NCBI GenBank assembly: GCA_023392395.1
Contig: JAEVZE010000476.1
Coordinates: 1-6,196, forward strand
DNA: 6,196 nucleotides
Direction of reading: 5' to 3'
From: Bacillota bacterium
GTDB lineage: Bacteria > Bacillota > Clostridia > Christensenellales > Aristaeellaceae
Position 1 is the stretch's first letter. Every line of letters begins with the position of its first letter. The position numbers were made by a program, and so were the translations under genes. Below, in pieces: positions 1 through 5,096 of the stretch. The notes beneath the pieces are model-generated. The model worked only from the letters and a program-made list of their open reading frames with translations. It made no database searches and was not told the DNA's origin.

Positions 1-564
1 GCCCTCATGCGTCTGCGCCTTGCGCTGCATGCGGCCCTTCCTCTGGTTCATCTGCTGGATGTACCGCTGGACCTCCGGGCTGATGCCGGTTTTGCGGATG
101 GGCTCCATCGGCTTAATTTCAATGCCCAGCGCATCCCGCTCGTCCGGCTCCGTCGGGCGCGGCGGTTCAGGCTGCCGCGTATAGGTTTGGGGCTGAACTT
201 CGGGGTTGTCCATACTGGAAGGCTCCGTTTCGCCCTCCGCCTGGTCTTCCGGCTCGGCCTCCGGCTGATCTCCGGGTTCAGGGGCTTCGTCCACAAGGCC
301 GGTGGTCTGCCTGCCCTCGTCCTCAGAAAGCGCCGGGCGGTAGCTGGTGCGCGAGTAGACGTCGCCACCCTCGTCCGGCGTGGAAGAATAGGTGGTTTTG
401 GTGTATGGCGCATACCCCTCACGCTCGGCGCCGTCTGGCACAAAGCGAGCCTGGGACGAGGTATACCCGCTGCCCTCAAACCGGCTGTCGCCGACCGGCT
501 GGCCGCAGCTGGGGCAAGTCTTCGCCTCAGGGTTCAGGGTTTTGCCGCACTTGTTGCAGAACAT
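1..564 (-). CDS. Zinc-ribbon protein with long acidic Pro/Glu-rich linker, 3' end outside window
   Basis: The frame is open from an ATG at 564-562 to the window edge: 188 codons with no stop, so the C-terminus is missing. The start is supported by a GGGAGGG ribosome site about seven bases upstream. Residues 3-20 form a compact zinc ribbon, with CNKC at 3-6 and CPSC at 17-20, ten residues apart, each followed by glycine. Residues 29-75 are rich in Tyr, Ser and Thr. Residues 92-146 are a low-complexity acidic stretch rich in Glu, Pro and Gln. Residues 149-188 become basic (RKGRMQRK). Short N-terminal ribbons of this kind are common in Firmicutes on proteins that continue as a disordered linker and then a membrane or extracellular domain, so a transmembrane segment beyond the edge is plausible but not seen. 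Function is unknown. The plus-strand reading frames across this stretch are GC-driven shadows. Confidence 0.85.
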   Translation of the reverse strand, partial: MFCNKCGKTLNPEAKTCPSCGQPVGDSRFEGSGYTSSQARFVPDGAEREGYAPYTKTTYSSTPDEGGDVYSRTSYRPALSEDEGRQTTGLVDEAPEPGDQPEAEPEDQAEGETEPSSMDNPEVQPQTYTRQPEPPRPTEPDERDALGIEIKPMEPIRKTGISPEVQRYIQQMNQRKGRMQRKAQTHEG

Positions 565-660
565 ATCTTGCCCTCCCGTTCAAGGGTTACCTCGGTTTCA
601 CGCGATGCGAACGCTTCTTCGCGCGGCTAAAAAAGTATAGACGCATAACAATACAGACTG

Positions 661-689
661 ATTGTACCCTTTGCGCCGCGTTTCGTCAA
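661..689 (-). promoter_or_regulatory. Sigma-A-type promoter for the zinc-ribbon gene
   Basis: Read on the minus strand, TTGACG (684-689) and TACAAT (661-666) are separated by exactly 17 bases. These match the -35 and -10 consensus at five of six positions each. Transcription would start near 654, leaving a leader of about 90 nt before the ATG at 564. The promoter lies in the gap between the two leftward genes, so the zinc-ribbon gene need not depend on readthrough from the upstream membrane-protein gene. Confidence 0.75.
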
Positions 690-752
690 GCAAAACCCTC
701 AGAATACGCCATATAAGGGGTATTTTGGCCCCAAAAAGGCGGGAAACGCGCT

Positions 753-1145
753 TTATCCGAAGGGATTGGCCGGCGCTGGTGTCATTTCCGGTTCCGCGGG
801 GGCAGGCGTCTGGCTGGGCGCGGCGGTAGGCGCCGCTGACTGGACGGTCGCGCCGGTGGCCGATGTATAATCATTGACGGCGAACTGGCCCGCGGCCTGC
901 TGCGGGATCAGGATGCCGCTGTTCATCTGATAACCGATGTACGTTGTCAGCATAAGCGTCAGCGAGAGGAGCGCGACGGCCGAGAGCAATACCTTGCCCC
1001 GGACGGGGCAGCGCAGCCCCCGCCATACGACGATCAACCCCAGCGGCGGCACCAGCGCGCACAAAAGAAAGGTCACCCATACGCGCGCGCTGGGTTTGTT
1101 GCGCTTGGGAACCTGGAACACGGGGGCGCTGCCAGTGGTGCGCAT
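753..1145 (-). CDS. Small membrane protein with two hydrophobic segments and a Pro/Ala/Thr-rich tail
   Basis: This is a 130-residue protein. The ATG at 1145 is preceded by GGGAGG about eight bases away. Residues 1-21 are hydrophilic and basic (KRNKPSAR). Segment 22-41 is hydrophobic and contains a VPPLGL turn. Then come a short basic loop (RGLRCPVRGK) and a second hydrophobic helix at 51-72. The tail from about 98 to 128 is low-complexity, dominated by Ala, Pro, Thr and Ser, as in flexible exposed linkers. I do not recognise the family. The layout resembles many uncharacterised small Firmicutes membrane proteins. The downstream neighbour in the same direction is a zinc-ribbon protein, which hints at an envelope role for both, but that is inference. 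Topology is ambiguous because positive charge flanks the first segment on both sides. Confidence 0.8.
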   Translation of the reverse strand: MRTTGSAPVFQVPKRNKPSARVWVTFLLCALVPPLGLIVVWRGLRCPVRGKVLLSAVALLSLTLMLTTYIGYQMNSGILIPQQAAGQFAVNDYTSATGATVQSAAPTAAPSQTPAPAEPEMTPAPANPFG

Positions 1146-1172
1146 CGTTCAACCTCCCAAAATGGTGGGAAT

Positions 1173-1201
1173 ATTATAACAGATAGACGATTCCGGAACA
1201 A
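1173..1201 (-). promoter_or_regulatory. Sigma-A-type promoter for the small membrane protein gene
   Basis: On the minus strand a perfect TATAAT (1173-1178) lies 17 bases from TTGTTC (1196-1201). The -35 matches consensus at only three positions, but the -10 and spacing are ideal. The predicted start near 1166 gives a short leader that just accommodates the GGGAGG ribosome site before the ATG at 1145. Confidence 0.65.
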
Positions 1202-1294
1202 GTTTGGAGCCACAAACGAGCGTGTTTTGATTGAAAAACTTCAAAATCAACACAATCTTAGCGTGAACCGCGCTGGAGGGCCCGCGGGCGGCGA

Positions 1295-1323
1295 TTACAA
1301 AAGCGGGGGGTTTATGGTATACT
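1295..1323 (+). promoter_or_regulatory. Candidate extended -10 promoter for the methionine importer operon
   Basis: TATACT (1318-1323) is preceded by TGG, giving an extended -10 arrangement. A weak -35, TTACAA (1295-1300), lies 17 bases upstream. Transcription from about 1330 would leave roughly 48 nt before the preferred metN ATG at 1378 and only about 6 nt before the alternative ATG at 1336. Just upstream is a perfect 10-bp palindrome (GCCCGCGGGC, 1280-1289) that could be an operator, but nothing else supports that. Confidence 0.45.
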
Positions 1324-1377
1324 GGTGGGTACAACATGGATTCTAAAGGCGGGATCGATGTGGCTGTGGGGGAAGAA

Positions 1378-2370
1378 ATGATCGAGATCTCCGGGCTGCG
1401 CAAGGTGTACGGTGCGGGCGAAGGCGCTGTGGTGGCGCTGGACCGCATCGACCTGAACATCCGCCGCGGCGATATTCACGGTATCATCGGCATGAGCGGC
1501 GCGGGCAAGTCCACCTTGATCCGCTGCATCAATCTATTGGAAAAGCCCACCGAAGGCAAAATCATCTTGGACGGGGTCGACGTAACGGCCCTCTCCGACG
1601 CGCTTCTTCGCACGACGAGGCGCGCCGTCGGCATGGTGTTTCAAAGTTTCAACCTGCTGATGCAGCGCAGCGTGGAAAAAAACGTGCGCTTTCCAATGGA
1701 ACTGACCGGCATGGACAGAAACGCTGCGAAGGCGAAGGCGCGCGAACTGCTCGACCTGGTGGGCCTGGGCGACAAGCTCTCCGCCTATCCGTCGCAGTTG
1801 TCCGGCGGGCAGAAGCAGCGGGTCGCCATCGCGCGGGCACTGGCGATGCAGCCCAAGGTGCTGCTCTGCGACGAGGCCACCAGTGCCCTGGACCCGATGA
1901 CCACCCGCGCGATTTTGGACCTTTTAAAGGACATCAACCAAAGGCTGGGCATCACCATCGTGGTCATCACCCATGAAATGGAAGTCATCCGCCAGATCTG
2001 CCAGAAGGTGTCGATCATCGACGGCGGCCGCATTGTGGAGAGCGGCGCGGTCAGCGAGCTGTTCACGCGCCCCCAGTCGGAAGCCGGGCGGCGCATGTTC
2101 CGGGGCTCCATGAAGCATTTTTCCGAATTGCCCACCGGGCGGCTGGTACGGGTGATCTTTGACGGCAGCGCGGTGTACGAGCCGGTGATCGCAAACCTCA
2201 TCATCGAGCAGGGCGCGCCGGTGTCGATCATCAGCGCGCAGATGGACACGGTGGCCGGCGAAACCCGGGGCCAGTTGGTGCTGCAGTTGCCCGCGGACGA
2301 GACGAAGAGCGCCCGGATGATCCAATCCCTCCGCACGCACAATCTGACCGTCGAGGAGGTGGCCGAATGA
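1378..2370 (+). CDS. metN: Methionine ABC importer ATP-binding protein MetN
   Basis: This is the 330-residue ATPase subunit that powers methionine uptake through MetI at the cytoplasmic face of the membrane. All nucleotide-binding motifs are intact: Walker A GMSGAGKST at 38-46, Q-loop Gln89, signature LSGGQ at 141-145, Walker B VLLCDE at 161-166, D-loop SALD at 169-172 and H-loop His199. The order and spacing, with motifs such as STLIRCINLLEKPTEG and LCDEATSALDP, are characteristic of MetN. Residues about 255-328 form the C-terminal NIL domain, which in this family binds methionine and shuts the transporter off when internal methionine is high. I chose the ATG at 1378 because the protein then opens MIEISGLRKVYG like its homologues and has a GGGGGAA ribosome site. 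An in-frame ATG at 1336 would add 14 residues but sits almost on the predicted transcription start. It is translationally coupled to metI. Confidence 0.95.
   Translation: MIEISGLRKVYGAGEGAVVALDRIDLNIRRGDIHGIIGMSGAGKSTLIRCINLLEKPTEGKIILDGVDVTALSDALLRTTRRAVGMVFQSFNLLMQRSVEKNVRFPMELTGMDRNAAKAKARELLDLVGLGDKLSAYPSQLSGGQKQRVAIARALAMQPKVLLCDEATSALDPMTTRAILDLLKDINQRLGITIVVITHEMEVIRQICQKVSIIDGGRIVESGAVSELFTRPQSEAGRRMFRGSMKHFSELPTGRLVRVIFDGSAVYEPVIANLIIEQGAPVSIISAQMDTVAGETRGQLVLQLPADETKSARMIQSLRTHNLTVEEVAE
2354..2359 (+). promoter_or_regulatory. Ribosome binding site of metI inside the metN end
   Basis: A perfect AGGAGG lies seven bases before the metI ATG at 2367, within the last codons of metN. Combined with the ATGA overlap, this supports translational coupling and fixes the metI start. 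Confidence 0.8.
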
Positions 2371-3044
2371 GCGCGTGGTTTGCCGCAAACGAGGCGCTGA
2401 TCAGGCTTCTGCTGTCCGGCCTCTGGGAGACGCTGCAGATGACGCTGCTGGCGACGTTGTTTTCCTATTTACTGGGCTTGCCGCTGGGCGTCCTGCTGGT
2501 GGCGACCGACAAGGGCGGCATCCGGGAAAACGCCGCGCTCAACCAGGTGCTGGGCGCGTTGGTCAACATTCTGCGTTCCGTGCCGTTCCTGATCCTCATT
2601 CTGATGCTTTTCCCGGTGACCCGAGTGGTGATGGGCACCACCATCGGCACGCGCGCGGCCATCTTCCCGCTGGTGATCAGCGCGTTCCCCTACATCGCAC
2701 GCATGGTGGAATCCTCGCTGCGTGAGGTGGACGGCGGCGTGATCGAGGCAGCCCAGTCGATGGGCGCGACCATCTTCCAGATCATCTACAAAGTGATGCT
2801 GCCCGAGTCCTTCCCGTCGCTCTTAAACGGCCTTGCGATCTCGATGACCACCATCCTCGCCTACACGGCGATGGCCGGCGCGGTGGGCGCGGGCGGCCTG
2901 GGCAAGATCGCCATCGATTACGGCATGTACCGCTTCGACATGCAAAAGCTCTACACCGCCAGCGTGCTGCTGGTCCTGATGGTGCAGGTCATTCAGGTGT
3001 TCGGGACCAGCACCTCCAGCATGATCGACAAACGAAAAAAATAG
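2367..3044 (+). CDS. metI: Methionine ABC importer permease MetI
   Basis: This is the 225-residue inner-membrane permease of the methionine importer. Its length is close to that of characterised MetI proteins (about 217). Hydrophobic segments lie at about 22-46, 62-86, 96-112, 152-176 and 195-214, consistent with the five-helix fold of this family. The cytoplasmic coupling loop that docks onto the ATPase is at about 127-146, beginning EAAQSMGAT and ending KVMLPE, a clear match to the EAA motif of BPD-type permeases. The VNILRSVPFLIL segment and the AMAGAVGAGGLG stretch are also typical of MetI. The start codon overlaps the metN stop (ATGA). No terminator hairpin is visible directly after the stop, only a pyrimidine-rich stretch, so readthrough to metQ across the 387-bp gap is possible. 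Confidence 0.95.
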   Translation: MSAWFAANEALIRLLLSGLWETLQMTLLATLFSYLLGLPLGVLLVATDKGGIRENAALNQVLGALVNILRSVPFLILILMLFPVTRVVMGTTIGTRAAIFPLVISAFPYIARMVESSLREVDGGVIEAAQSMGATIFQIIYKVMLPESFPSLLNGLAISMTTILAYTAMAGAVGAGGLGKIAIDYGMYRFDMQKLYTASVLLVLMVQVIQVFGTSTSSMIDKRKK

Positions 3045-3148
3045 CATCCCTTCCCCATTTTCTTCTTCTGAAATAATGCGGCGGCTTCCATTCGGCGCGC
3101 ACATTATAGCTGGGCGAAATACCAACGACAAATGTTTGTGCTTCCAAA

Positions 3149-3300
3149 GCAGGGAGGAATTTTTGATGCAGGGCAAGGAGCCGAAGCGAGGCGTAGCGGC
3201 GCTACGTTGAGCGAAAGGCGACACAGCGGCGCACGAAATCCATTTGAATCGTGCGGTCGCGAAGCGACTTGGTTTCCCGCAGGGAGACCAACCTCCCTGC
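3149..3300 (+). repeat. Hairpin-rich, MITE/REP-like element between metI and metQ
   Basis: This 152-bp stretch is bounded by a perfect 9-bp inverted repeat: GCAGGGAGG (3149-3157) and CCTCCCTGC (3292-3300). Inside are more stem-loops: CGTAGC/GCTACG (3192-3206), CGCACGA/TCGTGCG (3230-3255), GTCGC/GCGAC (3256-3268), and GCAGGGAG/CTCCCTGC (3279-3300), which reuses the right arm. The interior, with runs such as AAGGAGCCGAAGCGAGGCGTAG, looks like non-coding dispersed repeats I associate with clostridial genomes, but I cannot verify copy number here. No coding signal or transposase is present. It may be a mobile miniature element or a structured RNA segment in the metI-metQ transcript. The rest of the gap (3045-3148 and 3301-3380) holds nothing I can identify, and no good promoter for metQ was found. 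Confidence 0.5.
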
Positions 3301-3380
3301 GCGAAAAGGCCCCCTGCGACGAAGCAGAAACATTGGGCGTTGATATCAGCTCACGCGACCCCAGCGCGGTGCGCAGGACC

Positions 3381-3412
3381 GCAGGCCGGTTCCTATATTC
3401 CGCCGGCCCTGC
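3381..3412 (+). promoter_or_regulatory. Stem-loop just upstream of the metQ ribosome site
   Basis: GCAGGCCGG (3381-3389) pairs with CCGGCCCTGC (3403-3412), nine base pairs with one bulged base and a 13-nt loop. It ends four bases before the AAAGGAGAGG ribosome site (3416-3425). It does not cover that site, so it may act as a 5' stabiliser or mark a processing point separating metQ from metNI mRNA. That role is inference. Confidence 0.4.
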
Positions 3413-3431
3413 AGGAAAGGAGAGGTTCCCC

Positions 3432-4250
3432 ATGAAGAAACTCGTAAGCCTTCTCGTCGTACTCGTACTCGTTCTAGGTGTTTCCGGTATGGCCATGGCC
3501 GAAAAGCTGGTCATCGGGGCGACCCCCACGCCGCATGCCGAAATCCTGGAGCTGATCAAGGACGACCTGGCGGCCAAGGGCATCGAACTTGAGATCGTCG
3601 TCTACACCGAGTACACCACGCCCAACATGGCGCTGTCCGCTGGGGATCTGGATGCCAACTACTTCCAGCACATCCCCTACATGGAGGCCTACAACGCCTC
3701 CGTGGCCGACGACCAGAAGCTGGCGGCGGCGATCGGCGTGCACTATGAGCCCTACGCGCTCTACCCTGGCAAGACCAAGACGCTGGACGAACTTCAGGAC
3801 GGCGCGGCCATCACCGTCACCAACGACCCGTCCAACGAAGCACGGGCGCTGCTGCTCCTTGAGAGCGCGGGCCTGATCAAACTGAAGGAAGGCGCGGGGC
3901 TTAGCGCCACCATCGCGGACATCGCCGAAAACCCGAAGAACCTCTCGATTCTTGAGATCGAGGCCGCCCAGCTGCCCCGCACGCTGCAGGATGTGGACAT
4001 GGCGGTCATCAACGGAAACTTCGCGCTGGACGCCGGGCTCAGCCCCTCCAAGGACGCGGTGTTCGTAGAGCCCGCCGACGGTGAGGCCGCCAAGACCTAC
4101 ACCAACTACGTCGTGGTCCGCGCAGCCGATGTGGACAAGCCCTGGGTCGAAACCCTGCGCCAGACCCTCTGCTCCCAGAAGGTCTACGACTACATCCTGA
4201 ACAACCCCGACTACAAGGGCGGCGTGATCCCGGCGTTCACGGTGGGCTGA
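3432..4250 (+). CDS. metQ: Methionine-binding protein MetQ (NlpA family), secreted form without lipobox
   Basis: This 272-residue extracytoplasmic binding protein delivers methionine to MetNI. The start at 3432 has AAAGGAGAGG upstream and opens a classic signal peptide: MKK, a hydrophobic core to about residue 18, and an AMA|E signal peptidase I site after residue 23. The family core follows: VIGATPTPHAEIL (27-39), DANYFQHIPYME (74-85), NDPSNEARALLLL (131-143), ENPKNL (166-171), AAQLPRTL (178-185) and AVINGNFA (191-198). These match NlpA/MetQ proteins, where the Phe/His, Asn and Arg of these motifs line the methionine pocket. The oddity is the absence of a lipobox: the only cysteine is Cys247 near the C-terminus, so the protein should not be lipid-anchored. 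The frame is open upstream to an ATG at 3132, but that extension runs through the intergenic element and lacks a ribosome site. Specificity for L- or D-methionine cannot be told. Confidence 0.93.
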   Translation: MKKLVSLLVVLVLVLGVSGMAMAEKLVIGATPTPHAEILELIKDDLAAKGIELEIVVYTEYTTPNMALSAGDLDANYFQHIPYMEAYNASVADDQKLAAAIGVHYEPYALYPGKTKTLDELQDGAAITVTNDPSNEARALLLLESAGLIKLKEGAGLSATIADIAENPKNLSILEIEAAQLPRTLQDVDMAVINGNFALDAGLSPSKDAVFVEPADGEAAKTYTNYVVVRAADVDKPWVETLRQTLCSQKVYDYILNNPDYKGGVIPAFTVG

Positions 4251-4281
4251 GTAGCGTAATCCACTTCACGACTTTCCGTTT

Positions 4282-4320
4282 AAGGGGCACCCGGCAGACC
4301 GCGTCTGCCGGGTGCCTCTT
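4282..4320 (+). terminator. Stem-loop 1 after metQ, probable terminator
   Basis: The arms at 4282-4298 and 4304-4320 pair over 17 positions with one G-T wobble and a CCGCG loop. The inner arm is GGCACCCGGCAGA. It begins 31 bases after the metQ stop. The stem is very strong, but only TCTT inside the arm and no U-tract follows, so termination may be incomplete. Confidence 0.6.
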
Positions 4321-4350
4321 GACATCAACAAAGTCCCGAAGAGATTCAAT

Positions 4351-4379
4351 CATTTCCGGCGACCTGTGCGCCGGAAATG
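4351..4379 (+). repeat. Stem-loop 2 of the post-metQ cluster
   Basis: CATTTCCGGCG (4351-4361) pairs perfectly with CGCCGGAAATG (4369-4379) around a 7-nt loop. It abuts stem-loop 3 with no spacer. No U-tract follows, so it is not an ordinary terminator. Confidence 0.7.
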
Positions 4380-4417
4380 TGTTTGTTCTCCCAGTGCGCA
4401 CATTGGGAGAACAAACA
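4380..4417 (+). repeat. Stem-loop 3 of the post-metQ cluster
   Basis: TGTTTGTTCTCCCA (4380-4393) pairs perfectly with TGGGAGAACAAACA (4404-4417). The inside GTG/CAT can extend the stem to 17 pairs with a CGCA tetraloop. It is flanked directly by stem-loop 2, and no U-tract follows. Confidence 0.7.
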
Positions 4418-4431
4418 ATCCCATCCGTCAA

Positions 4432-4468
4432 TGCGCCGCCCGGAAATCCTCGCGGGATTTCAGGCGCA
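4432..4468 (+). repeat. Stem-loop 4 of the post-metQ cluster
   Basis: The outer stem TGCGCC/GGCGCA (4432-4437, 4463-4468) and inner stem GAAATCC/GGATTTC (4443-4449, 4455-4461) are separated by an asymmetric internal loop (five bases against one) and closed by a TCGCG loop. It is less regular than its neighbours. Confidence 0.55.
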
Positions 4469-4484
4469 CGCAGTTGTTCCTTCC

Positions 4485-4515
4485 GCATCGAAAAAACCGA
4501 AGGGTTTTTCGATGC
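4485..4515 (+). repeat. Stem-loop 5 of the post-metQ cluster
   Basis: The left arm 4485-4498 (GCATCG, six A, CC) pairs with 4503-4515 (GG, five T, CGATGC), 13 pairs with a single bulged A and a GAAG tetraloop. It lies five bases before the final terminator hairpin. Confidence 0.65.
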
Positions 4516-4520
4516 TCAGA

Positions 4521-4555
4521 GGCACCCGGCAGATTCTGCCGGGTGCCTTTTGTCT
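4521..4555 (+). terminator. Stem-loop 6, intrinsic terminator closing the metQ transcript
   Basis: GGCACCCGGC (4521-4530) and GCCGGGTGCC (4538-4547) form a 10-bp GC-rich stem with a 7-nt loop, followed by TTTTGTCTT. This is a good rho-independent terminator for plus-strand transcription. Its 13-nt arms (GGCACCCGGCAGA and TCTGCCGGGTGCC) are identical to those of the hairpin at 4286-4316, so the two are duplicates or convergent copies. Confidence 0.75.
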
Positions 4556-4666
4556 TCGGACACACACCGCATGCGTGCCGCCCGATCCTGTGAAAAGGCG
4601 CAGCGGGTCTTCGGAATAAGCAGCCAGGCATCAACTTTTTCTCACCCGGTTGTCGCCTTCAACCCC

Positions 4667-4960
4667 TTATGCCGCCGAATAATACACCTTTCCGGTTGCG
4701 GTCGCCGCAGCCGTGAAGTCGGAGGTGTTCGGAATCGTATACGGCGTGGTGCTGGCGGGGAACGGATTGGTGCCGCCGGTCAATTCGAAGCAGACGGTCT
4801 GCGAAGTGGCACCTTCGGTGATGACCGCGTAGAAATAGAGGGTCGTGCCCGTCTCATAGGTGATCGCGTTCGCCGTTGTGAACTGGATGATCAGAATCGC
4901 GGTTTCGCCAAAGTCGGTGTCAAATGCGGTTCCGTTTGTGATTGATACCGGGATGTCCAT
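4667..4960 (-). CDS. Hypothetical 97-residue protein, beta-rich, Thr/Ala-rich
   Basis: The family is not recognised. The ATG at 4960 is chosen because AAAGGAG precedes it with a nine-base spacer. The frame remains open further upstream to about 5176, but that part overlaps the divergent gene and reads as non-protein. The product has no signal peptide, membrane helix or coiled coil. Alternating hydrophobic and Thr/Ser residues (AILIIQFTTANAITYETGTTLYFYAVITEG) suggest beta strands. The C-terminal part is rich in Thr, Ala and Pro and ends in VYYSAA. There is one cysteine (57). Thr makes up about a fifth of the chain, unlike the Arg/Leu-rich shadow frames, which supports real coding. It is divergent from the DNRLRE-like gene, with 136 bp between the two starts, which hints at a shared structural or surface function. 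No clear terminator follows it on the minus strand. Confidence 0.7.
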   Translation of the reverse strand: MDIPVSITNGTAFDTDFGETAILIIQFTTANAITYETGTTLYFYAVITEGATSQTVCFELTGGTNPFPASTTPYTIPNTSDFTAAATATGKVYYSAA

Positions 4961-5083
4961 CGTTGCAATCTCCTTTTTCCATATGATTGAGTGGTGGCGT
5001 ATATCGCCTCCATTACAGTGTATTCTCATCGTGAAAATCAGTGTGAGAAATGTACGCATGAAGCAGAAATGAATAGTATAGAC

Positions 5084-5091
5084 GGAGGTGA
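5084..5091 (+). promoter_or_regulatory. Perfect ribosome site that sets a TTG start
   Basis: GGAGGTGA is fully complementary to the 16S rRNA 3' end and lies five bases before TTG at 5097. A GTG at 5088 is inside the ribosome site itself and cannot be the start. A weak possible -10 (TAGTAT, 5074-5079) lies just upstream, but too close to the ribosome site to be convincing. Confidence 0.75.
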
Positions 5092-5096
5092 GATCC

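Larger units (their letters stand above)
4251..4666. other. Gene-free stretch carrying six stem-loops
   Basis: No supported gene lies between metQ and the minus-strand small protein. The left two thirds (4282-4547) are almost entirely taken up by the six stem-loops listed separately. The last part (4556-4666) shows no recognisable feature. The long plus-strand frames here run through the hairpins, have no good ribosome site and give unnatural composition, so they are not called. Confidence 0.7.

Noticed and set aside
48..479. 143-residue minus-strand frame inside the zinc-ribbon gene
   Set aside because: It is in a different frame of the same strand, its translation is dominated by Arg and Pro, and it has no ribosome site.
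7..630. Long plus-strand frame opposite the zinc-ribbon gene
   Set aside because: The Arg/Leu-rich translation is typical of antisense frames in GC-rich DNA. It has no ribosome site, while the minus strand shows a clear zinc ribbon, ribosome site and promoter.
720..740. Terminator after the small membrane protein gene
   Set aside because: The GGGG/CCCC and TTTTGG/CCAAAA matches give only short or unloopable stems, so they are not convincing.
1271..1290. Remnant of a SAM-I riboswitch (GGAGGGCCC motif)
   Set aside because: The short match lacks the remaining conserved core and helices, and it lies upstream of the predicted transcription start.
1149..1460. 103-residue minus-strand frame across the metN promoter region
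   Set aside because: It overlaps the metN start and two promoters, and it has no ribosome site or recognisable motif.
3132..3431. In-frame 100-residue N-terminal extension of MetQ
   Set aside because: It runs through the intergenic element, has no ribosome site at 3132, has Arg/Gly-rich composition, and would bury a textbook signal peptide that has its own ribosome site at 3416-3425.
4282..4547. CRISPR array or integron attC array
   Set aside because: The stem-loops differ in sequence and spacing, there are no repeated direct units with spacers, and no cas, integrase or cassette genes are present.
4319..4945. 208-residue plus-strand frame after metQ
   Set aside because: It passes through five of the six hairpins and overlaps the better supported minus-strand gene. 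It has no ribosome site and its composition is unnatural.
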